A stretch of 64,000 bases of DNA, from contig NC_091676.1 in NCBI RefSeq assembly GCF_042453785.1, positions 441,501 through 505,500 of the forward strand, read 5' to 3'. Each line of letters begins with the position of its first letter. The stretch's first letter is position 1. Below are positions 36,917 through 48,895 of this stretch, one piece after another. The translations under genes and the position numbers were made by a program. The DNA comes from Malus domestica. Its lineage: Eukaryota; Streptophyta; Magnoliopsida; Rosales; Rosaceae. The notes beneath the pieces were generated by a model. The model had not been told where the DNA came from. It saw only the letters and a list, made by a program, of their open reading frames with translations, and did no database searches.

Positions 36917-37478
36917 GGATTAACCCGGGATCGGCTTTAAGATAAGTCCGGTCCAAATTTCCAAGCCTGATATTGCGAAGTCTTTCTTTTTGGGCCTCGA
37001 ACATAGTCTGAGTCCAGTTGAGCCCATCCCATTAAATCTAAGCCCAATTTCAAATATCCGGCCCCCCAATTGATCACCGGCTATAAGGCTAATCAAATTC
37101 CTCCTCGATTCGACGGTTCGCACTTCCAGACTCGACGACTACTCGCAGTCGCAGGGCCGCAACCCCAACGTTGAACCGCCAACCCCCACCCGTCTCTATT
37201 TGTTTCTTCTCGCCGTCTTCGTCGACCTGTTAGCGGTACGTCCCTTGTCAATTTTCTTCTTTCAATTTCCGTTTTCTTTCTGTTTTCTCGGCAACCAAAC
37301 AGGAATCGAAGAATGCAAAATTTGTTTATCATTGTTACTATTACATAGTTAGGGTTTTATTTGTGCAAGAAGCTTAGAGCTAGGTATATTAACCAAATTT
37401 ACAATCAAAATTAATCGCCTCAAGAATTTTGTATTAATCAAATTTACAATTGTTAGGGTTTAGGAAGGTGAATGAGCT

Positions 37479-39929
37479 ATGGCGTCTTCGAGTAAATCTT
37501 TGAAAGAGTATTTGAAACGGTATGAAGTGAATAATGAAGAGGATAAGAAGAAAAAGAAGAAGAACAAGAAGCAGAAAACCAAGGCGGAGCCAATGGGCGT
37601 TTTAGTGGTTGATGAAGACCCTGTTTGGCAGAAACCGGTGAATGTTGAGGAAGATAATGGTGACAATTCATCGGATGAAGACAAACCTGTAGTTGATGAG
37701 GACATTGAGATTAAGAGGATGAAGAGACTTCAACAATTGAGGGCCAGACGTCCCTTTAATTCCATATCCGAAGATGGAAGCGGTTGGGTTACAGTTGGAG
37801 ACTCTCCTCCTAAACAGTCAAACTCTGATTTATCTCCACCTCGTAGGGAGAGGAGTTTGGTTCTGAAATCTGAACCAATGTCTCCGAAAAATAGGAGGGA
37901 AGATGCTGACTTGTCACCTCCACGACAGAGACGGAAGCGCCACCACACCCCGTCACCCGAGCCTGAAACAAATCACGAGTACTTGCCTCCTCCTCCTGGA
38001 TCAGACCTTTCACCCCCAAGGAAAAGGAGGCAGGATGTTGATACAGATCTGTCTTCACCAAGGAAGAGCAGGAAGGATAGTAATAAAGATCTGTCTCCAC
38101 CAAGGAAGGGCAGGAAGTACGCTGATTCAGATCTTTCTCCACCGAGGAAAGGTAGGAACAATGTTGATGCTGATCTTTCTCCACCAAGGAATAGCAGGAG
38201 GGATGTTGATACTGATCTTTCCCCACCAAGGAAAAGCAGGAAGGATGTTGATGGTGATCTTTCCCCGCCAAGGAATAAAAAGCAAGTTACTCCGCACCCT
38301 CGTAAAGAGCAACCAAAAGTTGGTCTGATCTCTGGCCGAGAGATTAGTGACGAGATCAATAAAACGAAGAAGGATGAGTGGTTAAGGTATGTGCCTGTTT
38401 TAACCAACATATATATGACAATGCATCATGATGAATAAGTACTGTGCATATCTTTTCATTCAGCTAACTTGGTTTCAAAATCAAGTAGAGGGATTTCATT
38501 CTATTTTTACTTTTTGCTAGAGGTTGTTTTGTGCTTTCAATGAAAACTTAACTGTCGGTTTTTCCCTTTGTGGTCCGATGGTGTGTCTTTTATGTGCGTG
38601 CTGTTGTACGGTGGCTATATGGATTTTCATAAATTTTGGTCACCAATGATTTGTTTATGTAGTTCAGAATGGTAATTTGACAGATAAATGTTTTATTTTC
38701 TGTCTGACTTAGAAAATATTGTTTTCTGTAGATTTCAACAGATGGATCCTTCTGTAAGTGGGAGAGAGGCAGTACCTATATATCGTGATAAGAAAACAGG
38801 TGAGCTGAAGTTGTATTTTTTCCTCTTATAGTTATATATGTGACTTTTGTGTGTTTTATCTGGCTCTCACACACCAATGTGCAGGGGAACGCATTTCGAA
38901 GGAGGAGCTTTTGAAATCGCAAAGGAAAATAGATGAAAAACCAAAGGTATGCTGGAACTTAGCGAATGGGTCATATTTATAATAAATTATATGCTGTGAT
39001 GATAACCGCAGTATAGAACTAAACATTTATTAGCTTTATACTGTGCGGGATGTTTTGAATTGTCTTATGGTTCTATTCTAAGTTTTGTCACCATGGAAAC
39101 ATGAAGTTTATATTTTATTATTTATGGTGCTTTTTGAATAGAGTACTTATGGTCATTTTGCCTGTATTTGTATCAGGAGATAAAGTTGGAATGGGGCAAA
39201 GGCTTGGCCCAAAAGCGAGAAGCTGAAACTAAGCTGGAGGAATTAGAACTTGAGAAGGATAAGCCTTTTGCGCGGACTAGGTAAATTCTAGAGAAGTCCA
39301 AGTTATCTTTCCCTTTAATAAAGGCTATCCCTTATGCTTATTGCGTTTTCACATTTTATCTTCTGTTTGCAGAGATGATCCAGAACTCGACAAAATATTG
39401 AAAGAGAGGACAAGGTGGGGCGATCCCATGGCACATTTGGTAAAGGTAATAAGTTAGGGTTGCTATGTAGTAGGGTATAGAATTATCGAAATTAGTACTG
39501 ATTTGGAGTTTTACATTTGCTTTGCTGTCATGCTGCAGAAAAAGCATTCCGAGCCAGTTCTCTCTAACTTGGGGGATGATGAGAAAATGAAGGAATCTGG
39601 ATTCATTATTCCCCAGGATATTCCTGTTCACAGCTGGTTAAAAAGAGGATTGGATGCTGCACCAAATCGATACGGTATAAGACCAGGAAGACATTGGGAT
39701 GGAGTTGATCGCAGTAACGGTTGGTTCTCTTTTCTCATTCTGCATATGAGGACTTTCTTTTACTTTATCGCATGATACACCGAGGGCAAACATGTGCATG
39801 ATTATTTCAGAATTTACTAATCAGTACCTTGTGTGTCATGCAGGATTTGAGAAGGGAATGTTCAAAAGGAAGAATGAGAAACAAGCCACGGAGGCAGAAG
39901 CTTATCTTTGGTCTGTGGCGGATATGTGA
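37479..39929 (+). CDS. BUD13: BUD13 homologue, RES complex splicing factor
   Basis: Seven exons: 37479-38386, 38732-38799, 38885-38946, 39177-39280, 39373-39445, 39539-39719, 39844-39929 (1482 nt, 493 aa). BUD13 is the scaffold of the RES (retention and splicing) complex of the spliceosome, working with SNU17 and PML1 partners in the nucleus. The start MASSSKSLKEYLKRYEV and the lysine-rich stretch after it are typical. The middle has about eight copies of a 13-residue unit, DLSPPRKxRKDVD, an SR-like low-complexity tract. The conserved C-terminal part includes [72 protein letters not shown] and EAYLWSVADM, the last being the family's C-terminal end. The next gene downstream, on the same strand, also encodes a spliceosome protein. 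Confidence 0.94.
37960..38275 (+). repeat. In-frame 39-nt tandem repeat in BUD13
   Basis: About seven to eight units of 39 nt, each coding DLSPPRKSRKDVD or close variants, including GRK and RRQ forms and one NSR form. Period and frame are kept, so the number of units can vary without shifting the frame. Confidence 0.85.
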
Positions 39930-40664
39930 CTTGTACCGAGTAAGGAATCCATGTACTTGCATCTTTGGACAGCCACTACAGATCTGCTATCGTACTAATT
40001 GTTATCGATGAATGTAACACTATACTAGTCTGAGGTTCCTCTTGCTAAGAGCGCAGTGGGAATTCTGTACACTCCTGCAGCTGATATCGTTTGTGTTTTT
40101 TGCCGCTATAGGCAATGTTTGTCACCAGCCATGATGGTTGGGTTTGGTTTCCTTTGCAAATCCAATGGAGATTCAAAAAGATTTGAGTAGCTATCAGAGT
40201 AATTTTAGGCTTTAGGGTTCAGACTTTTGATGAGCCTTTTTCTCTTTCTGTTTTTTTTTGTTATCTTTCTGCTAGAGGTATAAGATTTTTGCACTATTTC
40301 TTGAATTGGGCCTGGGTCTTTTCTCGGTCGAAATTCTAGGCCCAATGTTAAGTTTTCTTTTGTCCTAATAGAACAAGGCCTGTAGAGGTGGCGATACAGG
40401 TCAACTTCTGGACTCAAAACCACTGGGTGGAAATTCTCAGAGAGGTGAAATAAGAACGATATAAAATGAAAGACTTCTCACTTCTGGCGGATTCTGGAAG
40501 GATTTGGAAGGCCGGGTCCAACACGTAACTCGTTTCCCGGTGGGCAGAACCGGACCGAACTCTAAAAGGCCCAATCCAATAAATGATATAAAACCAAGAA
40601 TTTGAAAAAGATTGTGGGAAGATCCCAATTTAATTTTGTTCGAGTGCAACTGCCGCTGGGTCAT
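39930..40664. other. BUD13 3' region and MAC5 promoter
   Basis: The two same-strand genes are separated by 735 bp, which must hold the BUD13 3' UTR and the promoter and 5' UTR of the next gene. No gene-like ORF and no clear repeat. Confidence 0.5.
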
Positions 40665-42748
40665 ATGGCTCATAGGCTGCTGAGAAATCCGGAGGCGGAC
40701 GGTTGGGAACGATCGGACTTTCCCATCATCTGCGAATCATGCCTCGGCGACAACCCCTATATCCGGATGACAAGAGCCGAATACGACAAGGAGTGCAAGA
40801 TTTGCAGCCGTCCTTTCACGGTGTTTCGGTGGAGGCCCGGCCGCGACGCCCGGTACAAGAAGACGGAGATTTGCCAGACTTGCTGCAAGTTGAAAAACGT
40901 CTGCCAAGTCTGCCTCTTGGATCTCGAATACGGCTTGCCGGTTCAGGTTCGAGACTCCGCTCTCGCCATTGATTCCAACGATTCCATCCCTAGAAGCGAC
41001 GTCAATCGCGAGTTCTTCGCCGAGGAGCACGATCGAAGGGTATGTATAACTTCAACTCTCTCTCTCTCTCTCTCTCTCTCCACTTTGCCCATTTTTTATT
41101 TGGTTTTGATTTGGGTGAATGTGGTGCAGGCTAGGGCTGGCATAGATTACGAGTCTTCGTACGGGAAGGTGCGGCCGAACGACACAATTCTGAAGCTTCA
41201 AAGGACGGAGCCGTATTACAAGAGGAACCGAGCTCATGTCTGCAGTTTCTACATTCGGGGTGAGTGCACGAGAGGTGCCGAGTGCCCTTACCGGCACGAG
41301 ATGCCAGTTACCGGGGAATTGTCACAACAGAACATCAAAGACCGTTATTACGGGTATGTTTTTCATAACATACATGACTAAATATTAAAAGTTTGTGTAT
41401 TTGTTTGTTGGTGATCATTGTTTCTGTTGTTTATGGCATGGTTACTTACTAAAAACGGGAGAATTGAAATTTTAGAAAATGCTTCGGAGTATTCTGTACT
41501 CCAGATTTTTTGGTAGTTAGATCTTTGGTCAAACTTACAATGATCTAACGGTTAAAAACCCCGAATGTTGAATACTCAGGAGCATGATAGAATTGTTGCG
41601 GGGCAACTTGGGAAAGGGAAGTAAGGTATGGGAGTCGGATCAACTACCCGACTATTTGATCCTGTTTCTGGTTTTGAGTATTTGATTAACAGTTTTATGG
41701 CGGTGGTCATATTTTTTTTATTCTTAGGGTGTTAGTAAACGTGGGAAAGTCAGTAATTAGAATGATTCTCTTTATTCTCCTACTTAATCGTGGCAAGGAA
41801 ACGTGTCGTTAATGTTTTTGGATCAATTGTTTGCTCATACTGAATTTCTCATTTTTGTTAGCTATTAGAGGAAATTGTTAGATGGATTTTTGAAGTTTAT
41901 GTTGTGATTCTTGTGAATTATGATGCTCATTTCTTATCTTACATATCTGCAGAGTCAATGATCCAGTGGCAATGAAGCTGCTTAACAAGGCTGGAGAGAT
42001 GCCCACCCTGGAACCACCAGAGGATGAGAGCATTAGAACGCTATATGTGGGCGGGATTGATGCGAGAATATCTGAGCAGGATTTGAGGGATCATTTTTAC
42101 GCTCATGGTGAAATAGAATCCATAAGGATGGTGCTCCAAAAAGCATGCGCGTTTGTAACATACACGACGAGAGAAGGCGCAGAAAAGGCGGCTGAAGAAC
42201 TCTATAGTAAACTGGTAGTGAAGGGTTTGAGATTGAAGTTACTCTGGGGAAGGCCCCAAGCACCAAAAGAGGAACCTGAGGGCGCAAATGGAGCTACGCA
42301 GCAGGCGTTAGCTCATGGTGGATTGTTGCCTCGAGCAGTCATATCCCAACAGCACAACCAATTACAACAGGACCAATATGCTCCAGTGCACTTGTACAAC
42401 ATCCCACCTCCACCCTCCCAGGAGAGAACATTTTATCCTTCGATGGATCCTCAAAGGATGGGTGCCCTCATCCCGTCCCAGGACAGGATCCCCAGTGTGT
42501 CTGCGGGGTTGGGCGAGAAGAATGCCAATTTCGATAGGCAGCAGCATTATACATTTCAAACTGCGGCTCCACCGCAAGGTCAATATCATCAGCAATTTTA
42601 TCCTCCTCCGTATGGGTATATGCCGGCTCCACCACAACCTTACTCGCAGGATCATGATGCAGTGCCTCCGCCACCATCGTTACCAATGGACCAACAGCAC
42701 CAGCATTCTGCAACACCATCTGAGTCTGGTTCAACTGTTGAAACCTAA
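40665..42748 (+). CDS. MAC5A: CCCH zinc finger-RRM splicing factor, RBM22/MAC5 type
   Basis: Three exons: 40665-41039, 41130-41353, 41953-42748 (1395 nt, 464 aa). The family (human RBM22, yeast Cwc2/Ecm2, Arabidopsis MAC5A/B/C) contacts U6 snRNA and the pre-mRNA in the activated spliceosome. Domains: an N-terminal cysteine-rich part (residues about 23-93: [48 protein letters not shown]); a C-x7-C-x5-C-x3-H finger at about 163-182 ([19 protein letters not shown]); an RRM at about 229-302 ([40 protein letters not shown]). A Pro/Gln-rich tail ends the protein. The ATG at 40665 gives [20 protein letters not shown], the usual family start. Intron 1 has a (CT)n run. The choice among MAC5A, B and C is uncertain. 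Confidence 0.93.
41055..41081. repeat. (CT)n run in MAC5 intron 1
   Basis: About 12 CT units shortly after the donor site. It acts as an extended pyrimidine tract in an intron of only 90 bp. Confidence 0.85.
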
Positions 42749-45700
42749 ATCGTTTTGTTCTGTGAACTTGTTAGTTAGACTTGAGCTGGCCTTGCATTCT
42801 GAATTCAGTAAACTAATCTGTCTTCTGTGGATCATTCTTAATGCGTGACTTGTGATATCCCAAATCTTGATGCAATTGTTGGTTGAATATTAGAGCTATG
42901 AGCTACCAAATATATATATTACCTTAACAGTATGTTGATATTTAGTGATTAGCGCTGGGGAGGTGATTTTCTCTCACTTTAAAATTGAAAGGCATGGTTC
43001 TTATATTTATTATTCTTAAACTCTTACTATCGAAATAACGATCGCATCATTTTCTATTTGCAAAAAGAAAAAATTTCCATTTTTGATAAAAAAATGTGGG
43101 TTTACACTCAAGTTTTTAGTTGGTTTTGCAAATTCATACATAAATTGTCATTTAATCTATTTATTTCACCTTCTTCTTACCGTGAAGCTTTGAAAATTAT
43201 GGTATGCTTTTCCATTGATATTCTTGTTGGTGGAACTCCCATTTTAACAATGTTTTGGGCGTCTCTATTATATTTTTCACATATTTTTTTTAGTTTTCGA
43301 CTTAAATAGTCTATTACATATATATTTATTGCTCAATAAATAATAAAATTACTTTTAAATGCCTTATAAAGCTTTTCTTAATATTTACAGAAAATAATTC
43401 GCGAAAATAATTTTGACAAATAAACGTGCTAGCACTCACGGTTTTTAGTTAATTTGCAAATACATAAATCATCGTTCAATCTATTCATTTTCAACTTCGC
43501 CTCACCATTAAGTTTTGAAAATTAATGTAAGACTTTTCATTGGTATTTTGAAGGGTGAGACCAGTTTTTTACAATGTTTGGAGCCTTATAACTATATTTT
43601 TCACTATTTTTTTAGTTTTCAATATTCTACTGATACATATTTGTTGCTCAATAAATTGTAAAATCGTTTCTAAATGCCTTATAAAGTTCTTTTTAATCCT
43701 CAACTGAAGTTTTACACTTGAGGGAAGAAATGTTCTGGCACCCTCAAAAATTTGAACCCTTTATGTAAAAAAATTCTTTTATTTCTCTTACTACTAAAAC
43801 AAACTATCGTATTCATGTTCTTCAAAATATATATTTTTGTGTGTGGAGCCCGACTCGTTTTCTAGGCACTTGGGACTTCATTCAGCTCTACGTGCGGGGG
43901 CTCGCCTCGTCTTGTATGCCTCGGTTCGTCTCATTCTACATGTGAGGTGTCCGCATCATTTTGCGTGTCAAAAGCCCGCATTTTTTGCATCCAAGGAGCT
44001 CTCATCATTCTGACATGCACAGAGCCAGCCTCGTTTTTCGTGCACAGGACTGGTCTCAAATTGTGCGACTTATCCTTTCCGTGTGCGAAGCTCGCCTTGT
44101 TTTGTATGTAAGAAGCCCGCCTTGTTTTGGGGGCCATGGTTCCTCTCATTCTACGTGAGCTGAGTTCGTCTCGTTTTGCATGTGTCAAGCCACCTAACAG
44201 CCAAGTTTTTTTTTGACAAAAATGCAAGTTTTTTATTTTTGCAAAATGTTTTTCCTGAGTATTAATTTAAACTTTTTAAGGAACTTGGAAGAAGTTTTAC
44301 GGTTTATTGAGCAATAAATGTATGTTTAGTAGAATATTTAAGCCAAAAACTTAAAAAATAAGTGAAAAATATAGTAGTCAGACCCAGAACATTGTCAAAT
44401 GGGGTTTTATCCTCAAGAATCTCAACGGAAAGTCTCACCTTAATTTTCAAAACATCACAGTGAGGCAAAGGTGAAAATGAATAGATTGAACAGTGATTTA
44501 TGTACGAATTTGCAAACCTAACTGAAAACCGTAAGTTAATCAACATTTTTTGTAAAAAAATGCAAATTTTTTATTTTCTCAAAATACTTTCATTTAGCAG
44601 TAAGAAAATCTTTATAATGTATTTAGAAGCGAATTTACAATTTATTCAGCAACAGGTGCATATTTAGTATAATATTTTAAGCCGAAAAGTAAAAAAATAA
44701 GTGAAAAATATAGAGATGTTAAAATGAATATTTTTTTTTATTATTATTTTTTTAAATTGGAGATGTTAAAATGTATATTTAGTGTATAATAAATTTTGCA
44801 CAGAAAAATATATTTTAAAGAACATGAATACGATAGTTTGTTATAATGGTAAGAAAAATGTACCAAAATGGTTGAATTCGCGTGACTTTCTGGTACCCTC
44901 AAGAATTTGAACCATTTTTGTTAATTTTTTTTTTTATATTTCTCTTACCGCTACAACAAACTATCATATTCATGTTCTTCAAAATATGTTTTTTCATGCA
45001 TGATGCCTGACTTGTTTTCTAAGCACTCGAGAGTTTGCCCCGTTCTGCTTGCAGGGGCCCACCTCGTCTTGTGTGCCTCGGTTCGCTTCGTTCTACATGT
45101 GAGGTGTCTGCATCGTTTTGCGTGACAGAAGCCGCCCCTTTTTGCGTCAACGGAGTACTCGTTGTTTTGCTAGCCTTGAATTCTAGGATGTATCCCACCT
45201 AATTTTTGTGCGTGGAGCTTGCCTCGCTTTGCATGCCTTAAGTCCGTCCCATTTTCTATGAGTGGAGCCCATCTTGTTTTGTGTGTCATGATTCACTCCG
45301 TTTTGCATGTGATGAGTCCGCCTCGTTTTGCGTGCGTCGAGCCCGCCTAACACCATGTTTTTTTATAAAAATGAAAATTTTTTATTTTCGCAAAATATTT
45401 TTCCTAAGCATTAAGTTAAACTTTTTAAGGAATTTGGAAGCAAATTTACGGTTTATTGAGCAACAAATGTATATTAAGTAGAATATTCAAGCGAGAACTA
45501 AAAAACTAAGTTAAAAATATAGTAGTAAGACCCAAAATAGTGTTCTACCCTGAAAAACAGCAATGAAAAATCTTACATAAATTCTCAAATCCCAGAGTGT
45601 GGGGTAGGTGAAAGAAAATTAGTGTTATGATGAACTTTGAACAAAATTATTAACCCGACTAGAAAAAGTGAGTGAAAATTTCCCCCAAAAGCTGCCCTCG

Positions 45701-46952
45701 TGTTTTCTGAGTTTGTGTGATTGGAACTTGGCCTTTTGTTGCGTTCCAAATCAGCATCTCTTTACTTCGTCTTTATCCCTTGACTCGTATGTTCTGTCAA
45801 AATATCAGCTAGATTCGAATCATATTACTTGACTTGGAGAGTAATTAAGAAGTTTCACGTTGGCACGAGTGGAGCCGAATCCAGAGCAATTTGAGATAGA
45901 TTGGGCCAAGAAAAAGGCTCACTTTCCTTACCAAATTCTTTCCCTGCCGACTTGGATATTAATTTCATCTCTAAACATTAATTTGATATTGTTATAATTA
46001 CGTTTGACCCTAGTAATGTAATAGTTACACCGAAAAACTTTTTTAGATACTTAAGTGAAAAAGTAAAAAGACACGAAAGAATTATGTATCTTATATCTAA
46101 GCGGAGGAGAAATACATATGTAATTTCTCTATGTGTACATAAGTGAATATATATTATATTAGTAATTGTACACATGCTATGTATGTATTTATTAAATTTT
46201 GAAAAATTCACAAAGATAGGAAATATAAAATGGTCTTAACCATTTGGTGACAACTTTCAAACGATTTTTATTGTTGAATTTCATAACTTTAATGACTGTT
46301 TAAGGATAACTAGTTCATACTAAAATTTTATTTTATCAGGGAGAAAAATGTGAAAAAGAAAATAAGGCAATTGATATGATTACCTTATTGTGAGGCTAAA
46401 AAAAATAAAATTATTTTGTGTTTACTTACTATATTGCCCATAAATTTTATTTGATCATTTTCTTTAATTTATTGACATAATTATTTTAATCTTTTCATTC
46501 TTTTTTAGTTGACAATAAAATTCTATTAATAAATAATAAAATTACTATTAATAATTGTCCCATATCTCTATCTCCCTCCCTCCCTCCTTTTATAGTGAAG
46601 ATTAAAATGGTGTAAGTATATAACTATTATTTTATAGTTGAAGTAATAAAATATGTTTGAGGATGACGACTATTAAATTACTAACAAAAGAGGATGTTTT
46701 CCTTGGAGACAAGACAGCCCGTGTTGACTTTCGACTATTGAATGGAATCAACTTCTTGTAATTTTCTTTTCTTTTACAAATCCAATATAATAATATAATT
46801 GTCCTAAATATGGTAACGTCCTTGTGATGTTTGTTGCATATTTTTGCTGCTGCAGGCTGCGCCGGTTTTCTAGCATGAACCAAGTAGTATGTATCGAGAT
46901 CTTTCACTTGATGTATGCTATGTGCCAGTTCATTTCAAAATCTTGGTCGTTG
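42749..46952. other. Spacer between MAC5 and GA2ox genes
   Basis: 4.2 kb without a gene-like ORF. 43040-45610 is a complex inverted/direct repeat region, listed separately. 45610-46952 is AT-rich, with a short CCCTCCCT run near 46570-46590 and otherwise nothing I can assign. Confidence 0.6.
43040..45610. repeat. Complex fold-back repeat cluster
   Basis: AT-rich arms flank GC-richer cores. The arm at 43060-43310 (TTAGTTGGTTTTGCAAATTC, TTATTGCTCAATAAATAATA) recurs diverged at 43430-43690, and in inverted orientation at 44270-44540 (TTTATTGAGCAATAAATGTA, GAATTTGCAAACCTAACTGA) and at 45420-45600. The cores at 43850-44190 and 44995-45350 are built from short degenerate units like GTGCGTGGAGCCCGCCTCGTTTTG, of which I count many copies. 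43730-44560 and 44880-45610 are direct copies of each other. No target duplication or transposase was recognised. Confidence 0.7.
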
Positions 46953-48432
46953 CTATCGAAGAAGGAATCTCGAAAGGCCGACTTTGTGTCCAAGTTTCTG
47001 AACATCCTGCTGGACTTGATTCCTGTAATCTCGAAAAGTGAAGTTTCTGTAGATGGAAGATTGTGATCTGCAACTCCCGATTAAAGAATCGTAGGAAGGG
47101 CACATGAAGTATGCTATTGAGTAACGTTCCCTCTTCTCGTTTGCCATCACCTTGTGCTCCACACTTTTGTACACATCATTGCTCCACGCCTATATTATAC
47201 AGTTAGGGTTTATTTTAACTAATTAATCCAGAGTAACCACAGCTTAATTATTATGAACTAATCAAATTAATGGGAGCTGAGTGATGACGTTTTTGAAGAG
47301 CTAATTTCTCACCTGAAAAAGATCTCCGATGTTAACAATAAGTGCATCTTGGTTAGGTTTTACAGCAACCCATTTGGAGTCTTTCAAGAGCTGAAGTCCT
47401 CCCACTTCGTCCTGGCTTAGAATTGTGAGGAAATCGCTGTCAGTGTGAGGCACTAAGCCGAACATCTCCGGTGATATCGGACAAGCCGGGTAGCGGTTCA
47501 ATCGGAGAAAGCAAGTGCTCGAGTCACAAATGTCTTGCAGCGCCTCCTTCCGGTAGCCCAGGTTGTTCACTAGAATCCCGGCTAGCAACTCCGCCAGGTT
47601 TGCCATTGCTCCTGCAAATACTTCCATCACTTCCCTGTACAAGATTACCAAAAAAGAAAGCTTGATGAGTTATTATTGACAAAAAGATTACCAAAAAAAG
47701 AAAGCTTGATGAGTTATTATTGACAAAAGGTACTGCCAATGCCATACTGCATTGGCCACTGTGATGTGTTCGGCCAGAAGCAACTTGAAAGTTCCAAGTT
47801 GCATTTAGAGGGACCACTTTGTCACAGGCCACACATTTTCCAGAACATTACATCGCACAAGTTCTTTTATTCTCGTTTATTTTATTTGATTTAAATTTAA
47901 AAAGTAAATAAATACATGTGTGCAAGGGTAAAAAATGAGCTCGTGGAAATCACTTTTCTGCGTTAATTAGATTATTATAGTACCTGAGAGAGCTAAAACC
48001 GTCCCCATAACAAGCTTGGTCCGAGATTTTTGTGACAGGAATGTGAAAAGCTTCGGACCAGGAGTACTGAGTTGGACGAGTCGCGCTCGGCGTCCCCCAC
48101 CTGTACGAATTATTAAGCAGCCCGCAAGTAGCCTTCTGCTCGAAGGGCACTCCAAACAGGTTGAGCTGCTCCGTCTTCATGTTCTTTAGTAGCTCGGGAC
48201 TTATCCCGTGGTTCACCACTTGAAAAAACCCCCACTCCGACGACGCGCTGCAGATGGCTGCAGCGCATTCTAGCCTCTCCCTCTCATCGAGGCTATTCAG
48301 CCCGTTGAGGTCTATCAACGGTAGCTGGCATTCTTCCGTGACCGGTCCTTGTCCGTGGTCGGTGCCGTGGCAGTGAAGGTTGCGCACGAGGGTTTTGTAA
48401 TGTTGATGGAGAGGAGGGATTGATTCTATCAT
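46953..48432 (-). CDS. GA2OX8: Gibberellin 2-beta-dioxygenase, GA2ox8-like (C20 class)
   Basis: Three exons on the minus strand: 46953-47189, 47313-47634, 47984-48432 (1008 nt, 335 aa). A 2-oxoglutarate/Fe(II) dioxygenase that inactivates gibberellins by 2-beta hydroxylation. The iron ligands are His213 and Asp215 (VPHTDSDFLTIL) and His269 (KSVEHKV). The 2-oxoglutarate-binding pair is Arg279 and Ser281 (RYSIAYF). The stretches SYRWGTPSATRPTQYSWSEA and AYFMCPSYDSLIG are close to Arabidopsis GA2ox8, which acts on C20 precursors, so the same substrate class is inferred. Length matches the family (about 338 aa). Intron 1 holds a 43-bp tandem duplication. The leader upstream of the ATG is strongly CT-rich on the coding strand. 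Confidence 0.92.
47643..47728. repeat. 43-bp tandem duplication in GA2ox intron 1
   Basis: GATTACCAAAAAAGAAAGCT...TTATTATTGACAAAAA occurs twice head to tail with one base difference in an A-run. The first copy starts nine bases from the exon 2 acceptor, so it sits at the 3' end of the intron in coding direction. Confidence 0.9.
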
Positions 48433-48539
48433 ATCTGTGTGTGTTTGGTGATGGGGTTTTGAAGTTTTGAGTAAGAATTGATGAGAAGGAGGCTATGAAG
48501 TGTGGCACAAGGTGAAAAATAAGAAGCACCAAATGTGTA

Positions 48540-48720
48540 TATATGGAAATATAAGGTTAGAGAGAGAAAGAGGAGAGAGAGGAGGAGGAGGGCAAAAGAG
48601 AACAACAAGAAAAGTACGAAAGTGGGAAAGGAGAGAAGGGTAAAGAGGGGAGCTCTCAAGGGGTGACAATTGTCAGAAGGAGACCATTTCTTCTCTGATA
48701 TTGTTCTTGAGAGAGGGTGA
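48540..48720 (-). promoter_or_regulatory. CT/GA-rich leader or core promoter of GA2ox
   Basis: Plus-strand sequence is a long purine run (GAGAGAGAAAGAGGAGAGAG, GAGGAGGAGGGC, later GAGAGAGGGTGAG), so the coding strand is CT-rich. Such (GA/CT)n tracts are bound by plant BBR/BPC GAGA factors and are common in 5' UTRs. Its role here is inferred only from sequence and position, 110-290 bp upstream of the ATG. Confidence 0.45.
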
Positions 48721-48749
48721 GCGAAGAGAAATTTTTAATTGTGAAGCGA

Positions 48750-48895
48750 ATACAAGTGGTACACGTGTTTTAATAGAAGTAATAAGAAATTTTATTTTTT
48801 AAGTTATTAATTTTTTAGCACATATATCTTACTATTTATATAATGACACACAATGTATCATCCCGTGTACTGATCACATTGAAAAATCTCTTGTG
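48750..48895. repeat. Dispersed repeat, copy 2 (first copy 7040-7175)
   Basis: Shares TTTATTTTTTAAGTTATTAA, a TATATAATGACACA-like part and GATCACATTGAAAAATCTCT with 7040-7175 in the same order. Confidence 0.6.

Larger units (their letters stand above)
35624..37478. other. Divergent spacer between CLPS1 and BUD13
   Basis: Holds the promoters of both genes. A local duplication lies at 36350-36472 and a MITE at 36764-36916. The BUD13 side probably has a 5' UTR intron, with a donor near 37236 (TTAGCG/GTACGT) and an acceptor near 37456 (TTGTTAG/GG), just before the ATG. This is inferred from splice-like sequence only. Confidence 0.5.

Noticed and set aside
37960-38275. Regularly spaced repeats that might suggest a CRISPR-like array
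   Set aside because: The units are contiguous, in frame and inside a conserved eukaryotic gene; there are no spacers.
37810-38410. Long minus-strand and shifted-frame ORFs over the BUD13 repeat
   Set aside because: They are shadows caused by the 39-nt period, which keeps all frames open; only the BUD13 frame continues into conserved exons.
42315-42848. 177-aa shifted-frame ORF in the last MAC5 exon
   Set aside because: Shadow of the Pro/Gln-rich tail in another frame, no domain.
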